Shown here: in pieces, positions 45,522 through 57,435 of the stretch
How the letters are laid out: the number at the start of each line of letters is the position of its first letter
Numbering within the stretch: position 1 is the first letter of the stretch
Origin: Apoderus coryli
Lineage: Eukaryota; Arthropoda; Insecta; Coleoptera; Attelabidae
DNA: 64,000 nucleotides
Assembly (NCBI GenBank): GCA_911728435.2
Contig: OU452201.1
Coordinates: 8,122,001 to 8,186,000, forward strand
Direction: 5' to 3'
Made by a program: the position numbers and the translations under genes
The notes under the pieces: generated by a model
What the model saw: the letters and a program-made list of their open reading frames with translations, nothing else
What the model was told of the DNA's origin: nothing
Database searches by the model: none

Positions 45522-48500
45522 TAAATAATAATACGTAATAATAATTTATTGTCGAGCTATTTTACCACTTTAAAAATAAAACATCAGGAATCTGAAAAAA
45601 AAAAACCAGTATTCATGAAGATCGCAAAACCGTATATACTTCGATAAACTAAATCCGCGAGGCAGCCCCGCCAAATCGCGCGTCTTTAAATTCCGACTCA
45701 AGTGGAAATAATTCTATTTTATTTCAGCACGATTATTATGTTATTTTTAAAATAAAAACGTACCGCAAAAACGATTAACTTCAATTTGGTATGTCATCGT
45801 AGCTTCGCGACAGCTGTAACATTTTGCAGATTTATAAATTTCCTTAGCAAACGCGTTTTCTATAATTTAATATTACTCAACATTTTAAACTATAAGGAAG
45901 TTGGTCGAGTTTCTAAAGTTGATGTTTTTAGTGAAAATATATTGGATTTGCCTGATTTCTTGTACATACATATAGATATTTCTAGTTTTTGTTTTGCATG
46001 TAAACATACCATAGCAAAATACTTTAGAGAGTAAACAAGAGGCTACGCTTCAGTGTTTCAAGCTAACTTTATTTTTCAGTTTTTTCTTCTAGTTAGTATT
46101 CAACCGATGCACTTTACCAGGGACTCAAGCTTATTGCAAATGTGGTTTTTTGGAAAACGCATACAAATTATAAGCATATAGGCAGTTCCGTATTTGTTTG
46201 ATTTTTTTCTCCGAACTTGAACCGTGCTTTTTAGAAATTATCATTACAATGTGTTTTGCACCAGAATAGCGCTAGTTCTTGTCAAACACAACAGCTAGTT
46301 TGTCATAAAAACGGATCAAAAAATCATCGTTAGGTACAACAAATCGCAAAGAAGCAGGAAAAAAACTAGATTTCTTTAAAATGTAATATTAGTGTTGTTA
46401 TTGTTAACTCAGCCGCCATTTTTAAAAGCAGTGATAAAAAAATAAATAATTTTCCTTTGTAAACAGTTTCGTGACATAATGGGGAAATTACAGGATTTAC
46501 CAAAACAAAACTTAAACCTCCCAAAGACGATGCCTTGAAATATTGAGAGTAAAAGTAGAGCAACTTTTCAATGTTTTCAGTGAAATATTGGATCACTTAA
46601 ATTTCCCTATCCTAAGGTGTTGTTTTGATTTTAATTTCAAATGATGATGATGAACAAGCATTTTACAAAGGAGTTTCATTATAGGCTACACTTTCAGTCT
46701 AAATATTCATATAAACTTTGATGACAGCTATAATACCATGCTAAGTGAGCAAAGTGCTTCTGAAACTTTTATTGTATATCTGTAATATATTCTCAGAAGG
46801 TAAATATGAATAAAAAATTATACATTTATGAAAGAAGTTTTTCGAATGGAAGAATATAGTCTGTTGCATCGACCATCATCTTCGTAGTAAACCTTAAAGA
46901 GTTGAAGAGTGTCCAAATTCTATATATCTAAATAGACTGTAGCAGATGTTTTTAAAAACAAATTCTCTATTTTGATTTTAAACAAACCACATTTGCAGGT
47001 TTCAAGATACCTACTTTAACCTAACCTAAGTACTTCTATGTTACCTATATGTAATTTAAGAAATCATCAATTTAATTCACTAGCATTGAACGAAAAATGT
47101 ACAACCAGAAAACCGCTGAGCGTTTTTCAAATATTAAACTTCGTTGATAGGTCGTGATTGATTGTCCAAGTGGGCAAGATCCTTATATTTTTGCAATATG
47201 TAAAATAGGTATAGCCTTAAAGTAGCTAGCATAACCACATTGTAGTAATATTCACCTACTTTAACTCTAGATTACCTGATTACCCCTAGCCAGGTGTACA
47301 GTTCTTGCTTTGGACATTCTGTACTATGCCCGAATATATCAGCCACAGGCTAAATTCCCCATGGTATGCCTACTTCCTATTTGAAATGAGACATAAATAT
47401 CGATTTCCATGTTTGCCCATATATTTTATCACTTGATGTAATTCCTATGTTACATAAACATGTCTTTATTAGAAAACACATCATATTACATATTAGATAT
47501 TTTATAAAAACTAGCTCTACCATGCATATCGTATACCTACACCTACGAAGGATAATATGCAGCTACAGTAAACTGGTTCACGCCATTCTCTAACGTTATA
47601 ACGTAGCTAGCTATGTGTAGCTTATTATACCATTTTATACAGCATAAGAACAGCCTTTTAGCTGTTCTATACTACACGTTTATAAGTGCACCTGTTGTAC
47701 ATGCTATATGCAGATGTAATAAAAGATAGAATTTATAATGCATCGTAGACTAGGTGCTAGACGAAACTTCCTAAAATTTGAATGGCACACGATGTGTGAA
47801 GCAAACTATCAGATCAAAGTTGTTGTAGGTATTTTGAGTTTTTATCAGATGGTGCAATTTATGAGTGCTGAAAAGGTTAAATATATTGAGTGATATAGAA
47901 TAATATACTAAACAAAAAGTTGTGAAGCGATCGATTTGCTTCCTTGGTGATAAAAAATTGTGTTATAACCGCTCCAACAGCTCTCTTTAAGTTGTCCTCC
48001 GAAACCAGAGTTATTGCAAATTCAACTATTATTGAAATACACGTTTTATCACAATTAAATATATGATTTTAGTTATTAATAGTTTTGATTAAAATGACAA
48101 TCATCATCGATGGAAAAAAGTAATATAACTGTAAAAGCACAGAGAACATTGACTTTTCCAAACTGATAACATTTTAAAGTTACAAATCATTTTTCGTATA
48201 CTTTATGTTTTATATGAGTTAGTGTTGCTTAGAAAATGAAAAATTAAGTTCATATAACAAGACAGATGTTAAGTTTTCTGGCAGGGAATAAAAATCTCAA
48301 ACAGAACCTGTATAACTCTGACCGCATTCGCTCCAAACAATAATACATTACCCTTTTCCACAACAACAACCACTTTTGATGATGATGTTTATCTGATGGG
48401 ATTTATTTCCTACTATTGTTATTTTCAACTTTACAACCATAGACTTTGGGGAATTAGAATTATATTTACGCATTGTTTGCATGAAAATGAAAATGTGCCA

Positions 48501-49637
48501 TTAGCGAGAGCGTAACTTTAAACTTTGTCAACTGATTGTTTAGACTCTTGTTTTCAAGAAAATCCGGCTTCTGTATGATAATGGTTGCTGCTTCATTTGG
48601 AGTTTACTAATAATTCATATTTCTTAGGAAAATGTACCATATCGTTTTATATTTTTCCAAATACTGGTAAAAACGAAAGCATAATGATGTAAGATCCTTT
48701 GTTGTATTTAAAAATGTGTTTGTGTTCTAAGAATGTCTTCTAATAAACAAATGACACCACTGAGAAAAGGTTTGATGATTTGAGAATGGAATATTCAAAG
48801 GGTAAAAGCTGCAACTAGGTCAAAAACTTTGAACTTTATTATTAAATTTATTAAAATGTTTTATTAACACTATTTTGAAATTGAAATTCTAAAAATCTTC
48901 GCAATGTTTGGTGAGAGGGGGCGCGGCTCTTTTTTCACGAAGTTGTTTTGTTTGAACGATATAAACGCTTTTACAGTCACTTAAAGTTTACAACAAGTTT
49001 TTAAACTTCGCTAGAAACCTTTTAACAACAACAACAATTGCACATTTTAACGAAAATACTAACACCTGCATATTATATTAATTATACTATCCAGGAGGGT
49101 AAACAAATATTATTAGCTATTATACAACATCTAAGATACTGTAATTTTGAGCAGCTTGTATAATATGTAATCTTGGTAATGTGCAACACTAAAGCATATC
49201 TAAAATAGAACTTTCCGGATATATAAATATATCTCTATATCAATTGGATTAATTTTAATTAAAGCCGAACGCATTAAAAAGGTTTCTGTAGAAATGCTCA
49301 GTTTTATATTTTTAAATTGCCACTCAACATGAACAAATAATAATAGTTACAGTAAATAAGGCTTTTTTATAGATAAATTGCTATTTTGCCTTTTATTTTA
49401 TATTTTGACGTCGGAATATAACAACAGATTAATATCGCAGCTATCAAATCTATAATAATAATAAAGCTAGGTTTCAATTGAATATAAAAATTAAATCAAG
49501 TTTTGCATGATTTGATTGATTTCCATTAAATAAAATTTTATACATCAGTTATTCAGTATAACAGAGTTCATTATACAATGATTAGATTTGTTTCAGTAAA
49601 CACTATGTACTAAATACAAAAATTGAAATGTACAGTA
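45522..49637. other. Long AT-rich non-coding stretch
   Basis: No gene, RNA or element ends supported. The open frames at 45786-46034 and 46366-46596 have no recognisable motif. Confidence 0.4.
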
Positions 49638-49830
49638 GGGGAACGTGGGGCAGAACCGGGTAGCTAACGTAAAACCAATCCCCATCATTCAATAAATTTA
49701 ATTTATAACCAATATCTTGGCAACTGAATACCCCAAATATTATCTACAGAATAAATCGACCACAATATGAAAAAAAAATATTTATTGATCAAAACCAGGA
49801 AATAGCAAATAATGCAACAAATTACGGTTT

Positions 49831-49880
49831 TGCCCCAGTGCCGGGGCAAAACCGGCCAACAAATGGGGTAAAACCGGGTA
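49831..49880. promoter_or_regulatory. Left subterminal GGGGCAAAACCGG repeats
   Basis: TTTTGCCCC, CCGGGGCAAAACCGG and GGGGTAAAACCGGG lie within 50 bases, in both orientations. The same unit is in the terminal repeats (GGGGCAGAACCGGG), so these are likely transposase-binding sites. Confidence 0.7.
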
Positions 49881-49897
49881 TTAAAATAAAAGTTTAA

Positions 49898-51860
49898 TTA
49901 ATGAGTTTTGAGGCAACTGTCACACTGGAACTCATCCAAATCTTCTTCCGGCCAACTAGTACAACCTTCATGTGCCCAGCCGTCGCACAAGATACACTTT
50001 ACCCATCCATCACTTCTAGCTGACAGGGAGTAGTTTTCCTTACAAAAGACACATAGGGTAGTATCTTTACCGCCTTCAGTATCTTCGTCTTCCGAGCTTG
50101 TATCATCTGTTAGTTTTCTGGTTTTCTTCTTTATGTTGTTTTCCGGAGCTTTACCTCGCCGTTTAGAAACAATCTTTCTCTTGACTCCTTGAGTCTTAAC
50201 AGGTTTATCCTTCTGCAGCAAAGAAGCCTCTAATTCGTTCTTATACGGTGAATCAGTCAAAATTGCAGTTTTCCCTCGACGCCGTGTTGTGGTAGTGAGT
50301 TTTCTATTACTATGAGGAACAGGCATAATCTCCTTAGGAGTCACAGCAAATCTTACAGACATTTCCAAAGTTTTATCTGGAGCTTCCGGTTGATCTGGAG
50401 TTATTGGATTTCTTTCAGGTGTCTTTTCCCTCGTTACAGGACTCGAGAAGTTAGGGTTTGGTGATGTCTCTCTAGATGTTCTCCAGGAAGGCCCAGCTAC
50501 GGGTGAGTTTTCGCTTTCTACGACATCTTCAACATCATTAACTTTTGCTAGGTTTGTAGGCATTTGATCTGTTGTTTGAGCCGCTGCAAAGTCAACCTCT
50601 CCAAATACGTGACGGTTATTAGGATAGATTCCTGTTTTAGAAAATCCAGAGACAGCGGTTTGGACAGTCGCAGCTCTAGTGTACGCTTGACCAAATAATC
50701 TACCGACTTGATATTGGCTGACAACTCTGCCTGGGTTTGATCTTAGCCATGTTTTGACTTCCTGGCTATAAAATATGCTTAATGGTGCCATAAAACTGAC
50801 ATCCAGAGGCTGCAGCCTATGGGTGCAATGGGGAGGGAAGCACAATAGGATAACACCGTGTTGTCTCGCGAGGTCTATCAATTCTAGATTTTTTGTATGT
50901 GTTACATGACCATCCAAGAGTAGTAACACGGGATCATCGTTAGACGGTTTAACGTGTTTTATAAAATGGTGCATCCAGTTAATAAAAATATGGCTTTGCA
51001 TCCATCCACTTATATGACAGCTATAAGCCGTTTCAGCTGGTGTCCCGTCAAGCAACTCATCTTTCATTCGAATTCTTGGGAAGATCAGATAAGGAGGCAC
51101 AAAATGACCAGCAGCCGACATACACAAAACGGCAGTTATCAGCTGACCTCTTTCAGCCGAAGTGAGCGTTCCCACCTGACGCCTTCCTTTCATAGCAATA
51201 ATTTTTGATTGAGATTTAGGCACAGTGGTTAAACCAGTTTCGTCTACGTTGTAGATTCTTGTTGGCCGAAAGTTATACTTTTCCATCACACTTGTTAAAA
51301 GATCGAAAAACTTTCCTACCGACACTTCGTTGAAGCCCATTGCCCGAACCGCAGACGTAGCCTCTGGAGTTCGCAGTGATAAATTCTGATGCCGTTTTAA
51401 AAATCCCTTTAACCAATCAAGCCCTGCAATTTGATCATTACTGTTAAAGTTGTGGTGTAGATTATTTCTCTGAGCCAACTGATAGGCCAACCGTCTTAAC
51501 TCAGTTGTTGTGAGACCAAATAATCTGCTTTCCATGTCCTGTACATAATCTACCAATTCTTTTTCTTGATCTGGAGAAAACACACATTTGAATCGTCCCA
51601 GCCCTGTAAAAGAGAAGGTTATAATACTTTTTGTAACATTTTAATTATAATTAATAGATACCTTTGCTTCCCGCCTTCTCCAATGGCATCCCATTTCTCA
51701 ACTTCTTAACACGGTCTTCCAATGTGCTTTGGGGAACACTGAAAGTAACCGCGGCTCTTTTATAGCCCATTGTACCGTTTTGGACAGAGTTAATGGCTTG
51801 TAACATGCTGTCCTGCGACCAGCTTTGACGGTCTGTTTTCCTCATATAATTCCGTACCAT
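49898..51860 (-). CDS. Pogo-family transposase with C-terminal PHD finger
   Basis: Two exons (51860-51662 and 51603-49898) joined across a 58-bp GT/AG intron; the joint reads EKAGSKGLGRFKCVFSPDQE, giving 634 residues. Residues 1-66 hold a psq-type HTH (YKRAAVTFSVPQSTLEDRVK) that binds the element ends. About 74-145 is a CENP-B-like second HTH (WLKGFLKRHQNLSLR). The DDE_1 nuclease domain has D187 in YNVDETG, D297 in LLLLDGHVTH and D334 in RLQPLDVSFM, with 36 residues between the last two. A long basic, Ser/Pro-rich linker follows. The C terminus is a PHD-type zinc finger with CVFCKENY, KCILCDGWAHEGC and FQCDSC (about 585-632), a fold that often reads histone tails. No stops; likely functional. 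Confidence 0.93.
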
Positions 51861-51921
51861 TTTGTTACTAAAAATAGCAATAAAATAGAGGGTTTATTAT
51901 GAACTAATTTAAAAATGTTCT

Positions 51922-51970
51922 TGGGGCAAAACCGGGCAATATCCGGATTTGCCCCACCCGGTTTTGCCTC
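51922..51970. promoter_or_regulatory. Right subterminal GGGGCAAAACCGG repeats
   Basis: GGGGCAAAACCGGGCAATAT and GCCCCACCCGGTTTTGCCTC give at least three half-sites in both orientations just upstream of the transposase start, so they may also affect its promoter. Confidence 0.65.
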
Positions 51971-52339
51971 GAGTGTACTTCTACAACAAATTGCCTCAAA
52001 GGTTTTTAATTCTAACCTATAATGGAAAAGTGTTCCTACACAATTGCACTACAGAAACAAGGCTTGCGGGCTATAGGTAAATAACATTTATCAACGACTT
52101 GCTTACTGGATTGTAGAAAGGGTAAATAATACTAAAAATAACATTACATACCTGATAAAACACGTTTTGTTTAGTAATTCACGAACGACACAATATAAAC
52201 ACCATCAAATAATACAACCAGCTCGCGGACGCGTCGCGACTAATCTGAAGCGTTTGTTCATAGCTGGCGCCACCAGGTTTGAAATTAAACGTCGTACCCG
52301 GTTGTGCCTCACTACCCGGTTCTGCCCCCCGTTCCCCTA

Positions 52340-53125
52340 CGTATATGTAGAGGAAAAATAAATTACCTAATAATTGATACAATTTTAAAAATAAGCTTAA
52401 AAATACCAAAATATTTACAAAAAAAATATCTCAGATTACAAGAAATTCATCATCATACTATAGATCTTTTCTAAAATTCTATTAAAAGTTGCTTTAACAT
52501 TTTTTGGTAATTTGTTAAAATAAGGAAGATATTTGTAGATGATTTTCAAAAATTCAACTGATAAAAAACCTCGTTCATCGTGAGTTTTATCCAAAAACAG
52601 GTAGATGTCGAGATACTCTGCAAAATAATCGATACCCGATACACTTATATTACTTTTGAAAAAAAGAACCCACTGACGATGAAACCAGTTGTGTTCGAAA
52701 AAATAAATGGTAATTATTGTCAGACGAATAAAATGTGATTACATTCACTTCATAATATAAAAACTTCTGTTCCGAATCACACTCTGTCTATTTCAAATCC
52801 CAGGAGGCGTCAAACTGTATACGTGCTATCAATTAATAATTGAAGACTGACTAATTTTGCTCAAAACGGTTTCTTCGAATACGATAAATGAGCTTGTATG
52901 GCAATTTATCGGAAAATGTTCGAGGTATACATATAGCGTTTGGTTAAAGTCTTGTCACGTTTGAGCGATGTTTCATGTTGGAAAACGAAAGAGTGGTTAA
53001 GGGCAAAGGTACGCATTTAGTATACCATTTTCGCTTTTATTTTGAAAGAATAAAATTGCAATTTTTGATAGCAAAAAAATTACATTACGTATACTAAGAA
53101 CAACCGTATATAAAATCAACTTATA
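52340..53125. other. AT-rich non-coding stretch
   Basis: Nothing recognisable. Confidence 0.35.
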
Positions 53126-53437
53126 ACGGGTGTTTCTTTATGACAGCGAGGTTCATTCTAGCATTTGACAAAACTCGATTTTATTATTCAACATAGTTGC
53201 CTTTGAGGGTAATACAACGAGTATTGCGATTTTCCAAAATTTCGATAACACTTTTATAGTACGATTTCTCTTTCTCGTCAAAATATGCCTCAGTTTCAGC
53301 GATTACTTCTTCATTGGGAGCTAAATCTGGACAATACGGTGGGTGGGTAAGCAATTCGAAGCATGGTAAAAGTTCTTCACCACAATGTCCCCCATATAAC
53401 CTCCTTAAGTTTGGCACAACTTTTTGGAACACCCCGT
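53126..53437 (-). mobile_element. Mariner internal-deletion derivative
   Basis: A 312-bp element flanked by TA (53124-53125 and 53438-53439). Ends are ACGGGTGTTTC on the left and CGGGGTGTTCC on the other strand at the right. It keeps both ends of a mariner but has lost most of the gene, leaving the C terminus of the transposase. The TIR differs from that of the intact mariner at 14044, so this is another lineage. Confidence 0.75.
53184..53432 (-). pseudogene. Mariner transposase C-terminal remnant
   Basis: The minus frame reads THPPYCPDLAPNEEVIAETE, then AYFDEKEKSYYKSVIEIL and CITLKGNYVE. YCPDLAP matches the mariner YSPDLAP block, and the last part is a mariner C terminus. The residues between the third catalytic Asp and this tail are deleted (PDLAPN joins directly to EEVIAETE). 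Upstream codons are unrelated to mariner. Non-functional. Confidence 0.85.
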
Positions 53438-53439
53438 AT

Positions 53440-54302
53440 TTTGTGACTATTTGGAAACTTTGTTAGTTTCTAACTCATTATAATAAAAAATAATATGTAG
53501 GTACCTACATTGGCAGATTATTAGGAGATGTTTATAACATTCAGTCAACAAGTCAAAAAGACTACATCTTTTTATTTGATGCAAATGCCCGTTAGCCATA
53601 GCGTCCGCAAGTTCCTGATAGAGATGTTTATTGGAAAAGTTTAGGACGGGACCAGAGATATACAGAACTTTTCCTTATAGGTTTTTTGTTCTTATTTAGC
53701 AAATATCATTGGAAATTGATTGTGTTTTTAATGACTTTTATGTAAATTAGACAAAGTAATTGATTAGCTTAAATTTAATTTGCTATAAGGTGTGTACAGT
53801 GTAGGTATATAGATAGGTACGCCATTTTTGGTTACAGAACATACAACTTTCATTTAATATTTGACTGCTCAAAGTTACTTTGAACATGCTGTGTAAAAAC
53901 TTTACAAATACCCAACTAACTTTGAAACTACGTAATATAGTTTGAAATACAACTTATAGGAAGGTATACATAATAGTCTAACAAATTTACATTTACAATG
54001 ATATTACAGTTTGAATTTATAAATAATAGTTTCAGAAAAGTATTATATACCAATCAATAATGGCTAAATACCTAAATTTTTTGAATTATCATGTATAATT
54101 GAAAATATGTTCAAAATGAAGACCTGCATAATGCACCCTCTACAGCAAAACTTGAATCGTTGAGGGACCACATATAATAATTAGATAGTATAAAAATTAT
54201 TCACAATTTCGTGTAAATCTTTATTCCGGAACAAAATGAACTTTGATAAAATATAAAATTAAAAATATATTCATCATCACCATTCACTCGTTAACCTACT
54301 CT
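53440..54302. other. AT-rich non-coding stretch
   Basis: Nothing recognisable. Confidence 0.35.
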
Positions 54303-54456
54303 CACTAACTACATAACTGGTGAAATTTTAAATGCAATTTTCTCGAGATTTATGGGACAAATGTCAAAAGTCACCTATCGCTGTAAATTTAATAAAAAAT
54401 ACTTTAAAATTATGTGTCACTCGACCTCTACTGTTATTTGAAAATTTGGCGGTTGT
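54303..54456 (+). repeat. Dispersed repeat, partner of 9003-9155
   Basis: About 150 bases in opposite orientation to 9003-9155. In this copy the next segment (54488-54715) belongs to a second repeat that also occurs alone at 30155-30345, suggesting a composite or longer parent element. Confidence 0.75.
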
Positions 54457-54487
54457 GTCCATCCCAATCACAGGGCTAAAGCGATTT

Positions 54488-54715
54488 CAAACAAAAACTA
54501 ATGGGTTCATTCTAGGACTCCACCAAATTCATACACCAATTTACCTCAATTCGTTCAAGCGCTTAGGCGCTATCGTGGAAGAATACTCGTTCAAGCGCTT
54601 AGGCGCTATCGTGGAAGAATACATACACACAGACAGACTTCCATCTGGAAATGGTCATAATCGTCTCAAGCAACTTCAAAATGCTTATTAAATTTTTTGT
54701 AGCGCGGGAAATTAA
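54488..54715 (+). repeat. Dispersed repeat with an internal 36-bp tandem duplication
   Basis: Matches the reverse complement of 30155-30345. A perfect 36-bp unit starting TCGTTCAAGCGCTTAGGCGC is present twice (54551-54586 and 54587-54622). The open frame spanning 54332-54691 exists because 36 is a multiple of three, and it translates to a duplicated SFKRLGAIVEEY; it is not taken as a gene because the partner repeats have no such frame. Confidence 0.75.
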
Positions 54716-55078
54716 AATGTGTGGTGTGTTGCCTAACTTTTTATACTACAAGTTTCTTACAAACAAAACATGAAGTAATGTGAGAAAGAATAATGTCGCA
54801 AAATTTAATGTGATTTCGTGCTGGGATTCCCACTTATAAAACTCAATTATACAGGGTGAACTATGACTCAGTACAAAAATTTTAACTAGAGGTAGAGAAA
54901 AATAAGATTTAACAGAATCGCCTTTCAAAAAATTTCCAAATTGTTATTAAGGTTGCGAACGTGGTATACACATACAAAGCACATGCGGAGGTCAAGGATT
55001 AAAAGTAGCATAATATGGCTCGATACACAATACACATTGAGTTTGAATAAGTTATTTTTTTACTCAAAATAAAAAGCT

Positions 55079-55132
55079 TAATATGTGTGTTATAAACTTG
55101 GCAACACGTAAGGCTGTTGGTTGACAGATGAC
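55079..55132 (+). repeat. 50-bp dispersed repeat, partner of 10609-10662
   Basis: TATGTGTGTTATAAACTTGG then CAACACG and GGTTGACAG. Same orientation as at 10.6 kb, unlike the element around it. Confidence 0.65.
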
Positions 55133-55292
55133 GTCGAAGTTGGCTGCACTCTGCACAATAGATCATGCAGGTGTCCCGGGCGGTTATTAACCTATTAATC
55201 GATATTTTATTATTTTTGTGTTTACATTTTCGTCCCAATTGGAAATAAGGATTTAAATAAATTAAAATTAAACAGGCATTTTACATTTTAGT

Positions 55293-55327
55293 CCCAGATA
55301 AGTAAGTACTAGTTTTACTTATCTGGG
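55293..55327. repeat. 13-bp hairpin inside element Z
   Basis: CCCAGATAAGTAA, 9-base spacer, TTACTTATCTGGG. Confidence 0.85.
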
Positions 55328-56423
55328 GTTTAGTGTGCTACCGGCAATGTTTAGCCAGTGTTTGTGTGTCAAAATGCGAAAATATCGTTCTAGAAGTTTG
55401 CAAAAACGAAGAAATAATCTACAATTTGGAGTATTCCAGATTGATTGTTATTGATCAAGTATTATAAGACAGCGCCGCTACAACTGGCTATCATAGTTTA
55501 ATATTTCGTTAAATTTAAAATAAATCGGCATCAGCGAATATTAAAAAAGTGTGCATTTAGTGTATCTACTTCTCGGAAATCTGTTGTGTTTTTAGTGTAG
55601 TCAATAAGTATGCGAAAATATCGTTTTAGGAATTTGTTGTTTGCAAACGAAGAAGTAGTGTACAATTCTGCAGTAGTAAAGATGGATTTATTTATCAGGT
55701 ATTATAATAATTATTTCAAAAATGTTCATTTTCACCTCTCTACAATTGGCAATGCCGCGTATAGTTGTTCGTAGGTTGGAAGCGATCGTGAAATATAATT
55801 ATCATAGGCGCCGATTTACCAGGGAAAAACGTGGATTTGCCCCATTTTGTAAACATCGAATAAAAATTCCGAAACAAATTTTTTATGGTTTTTCATGCTT
55901 TCCTGAGCATGTGGTAAAAATTTTTGTACTGAGTGATAGTTCACCCTGTAGTCTAGCCCTATCCGTTTACTAAAAAAGAAAATTTTGCGGACCACCTGGA
56001 AGGGGTCCAGGGAGCACCGGTTGAGAACCACTGCTCTACAGAAATGAACAAAATGTATCCAGTTTGGACGTAACACCCCTTTAACCTTCGTAAGTTATTC
56101 ACCATATAAATATGATCTTAAAAACAAATAGCTAATAATTTTTTACTGTCATGTTATATGTGAGTGTTATACGCTTTTACTATTTGTGATAGATCTATCA
56201 AATACTACCTAGATAAAGACAGAAACAAAAGCAAAGACAATCTCTGCAAAATCCTTACGTAGGTGCATTTGTCACTGTACACGCCAAATATATGTGCATC
56301 ACGTGACTGTCATGCAAAATACGGCCATCGCTGCTTGTTCAATATAAGTGCCCAATATAAAGCTGTCTCTATCTCTATGGGGATATATGTCTCCTCATAC
56401 GATGAGAATCGATAAAGTAGAAA

Positions 56424-56666
56424 TTGATGATTGAAGGGTGGCGACATGAATGTAGGGAAATTATCCTTTTTAGAGGTGGCATATACATAAGTGATATTGA
56501 TGGCCACCCCGTAAAATCTCTATACCCATATATAAAGCATGATGAGGAGGCCGACGGAATCACAATCAGGCTCAATCTGGGTTCTGACATCAACAAGTTT
56601 AATAATAAAATCTGGTTTATGATGAAACGAACATGGCACGGATGGACGCATCTGGTTTTTGTATGA
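56424..56666 (+). other. Unassigned open frame of 80 codons
   Basis: The frame is less AT-rich than its surroundings, with a balanced composition (for example DIDGHPVKSLYPYIKHDEEA). No family is recognised, both strands are open here, and there are no splice or promoter signals I can defend. It may be an exon or a worn element fragment. Confidence 0.25.
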
Positions 56667-56754
56667 ATAAAATTTATAGGTTTTTCAATATTTGATTTGT
56701 ATGGAGGAACAATTTGTATGGTTAAACATAAGAGCACATTTTGAGCGTGTTGCT

Positions 56755-56990
56755 AACATTAAAAAATCGGTTGTATCGCCCCAAAACTTTCCCGACAATA
56801 TATAATATAATCCAAAATATCTGACTTGGGTAACGAAACAGGATTTTAATAATAGTTATTATTATAATTGTATTATTTTCGTTATTTCCAGTAAACTAAC
56901 GTAACAAATTAACTACTTTATTCAAAAATTACAAAAAAAAAATATTGCCAGAGCGGGGATTCGAACCCAGAAGGTGTCAGTTCATCGAAT
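56755..56990 (-). mobile_element. tRNA-derived SINE, copy 2
   Basis: On the minus strand, CTTCTGGGTTCGAATCCCCG contains box B (56957-56967), followed by GCTCTGGCAATA, a T-rich stretch, then AAAGTAGTTAATTTGTTACG as in copy 1 and GGGAAAGTTTTGGGGCGA. The box A part is not recognisable. It is longer than copy 1 by an internal segment with CCTGTTTCGTTACCCAAGTC. Confidence 0.8.
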
Positions 56991-57435
56991 TGACCATTTC
57001 AATAGTTTTGGTATATAAAATTTTACTTATTTTCAATATACAAATATAACAGAAAAGCCTTTCTAGAAATCTAATTTGAGCCATCTTGTCGTACAGAATA
57101 TCTAGAGAGAATTTAACTGCGGTGAAAATACTGCAAAACTTTATTATACACATACAAATATATAAATGATACAGCTTTGGCCAAAACTATTTGTCTATTG
57201 CATACACACAGACAAAATATATGGTACGATTTACAATGTAAGCTTCAAACTATCTAAATCTTAGGCACTCATATATATGCTTTGAGTTATTATTAATGAC
57301 AATGATAGAATATGGCGTCATCTAGTGATCAGAAGTCATTAATCATATTGCCAACACAACATGCCCAAATTCACACTTATAGCAGGTAAGTATAGGGTCA
57401 ACATGAGCGCCCTGCACAAAAGTCTGTTGTGGCTC

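Larger units (their letters stand above)
49638..52337 (-). mobile_element. Complete pogo-like DNA transposon
   Basis: A 2700-bp element with TA flanks (49636-49637 and 52338-52339). Ends are GGGGAACGTGGGGCAGAACC on the left and, on the other strand, GGGGAACGGGGGGCAGAACC on the right. It encloses a spliced transposase gene. Subterminal copies of GGGGCAAAACCGG cluster at both sides (49831-49880 and 51922-51970). The gene and both ends appear intact, so this is a recent, possibly autonomous copy. Confidence 0.93.
54852..55948 (-). mobile_element. 1.1-kb element Z, complete copy
   Basis: Ends CAGGGTGAACTATGACTCAG and, on the other strand, CAGGGTGAACTATCACTCAG, flanked by TA on both sides (54850-54851 and 55949-55950). 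It shows long similarity to 9933-10262. Inside is a 13-bp hairpin (55293-55327, CCCAGATAAGTAA) and a direct duplication: ATGCGAAAATATCGTTCTAG at 55373 and a close variant at 55610. No long conserved reading frame; probably non-autonomous. Confidence 0.8.

Noticed and set aside
54332..54691. 119-residue protein gene
   Set aside because: It crosses two dispersed repeats and contains a perfect tandem duplication of 12 codons; the partner repeats have no matching frame.
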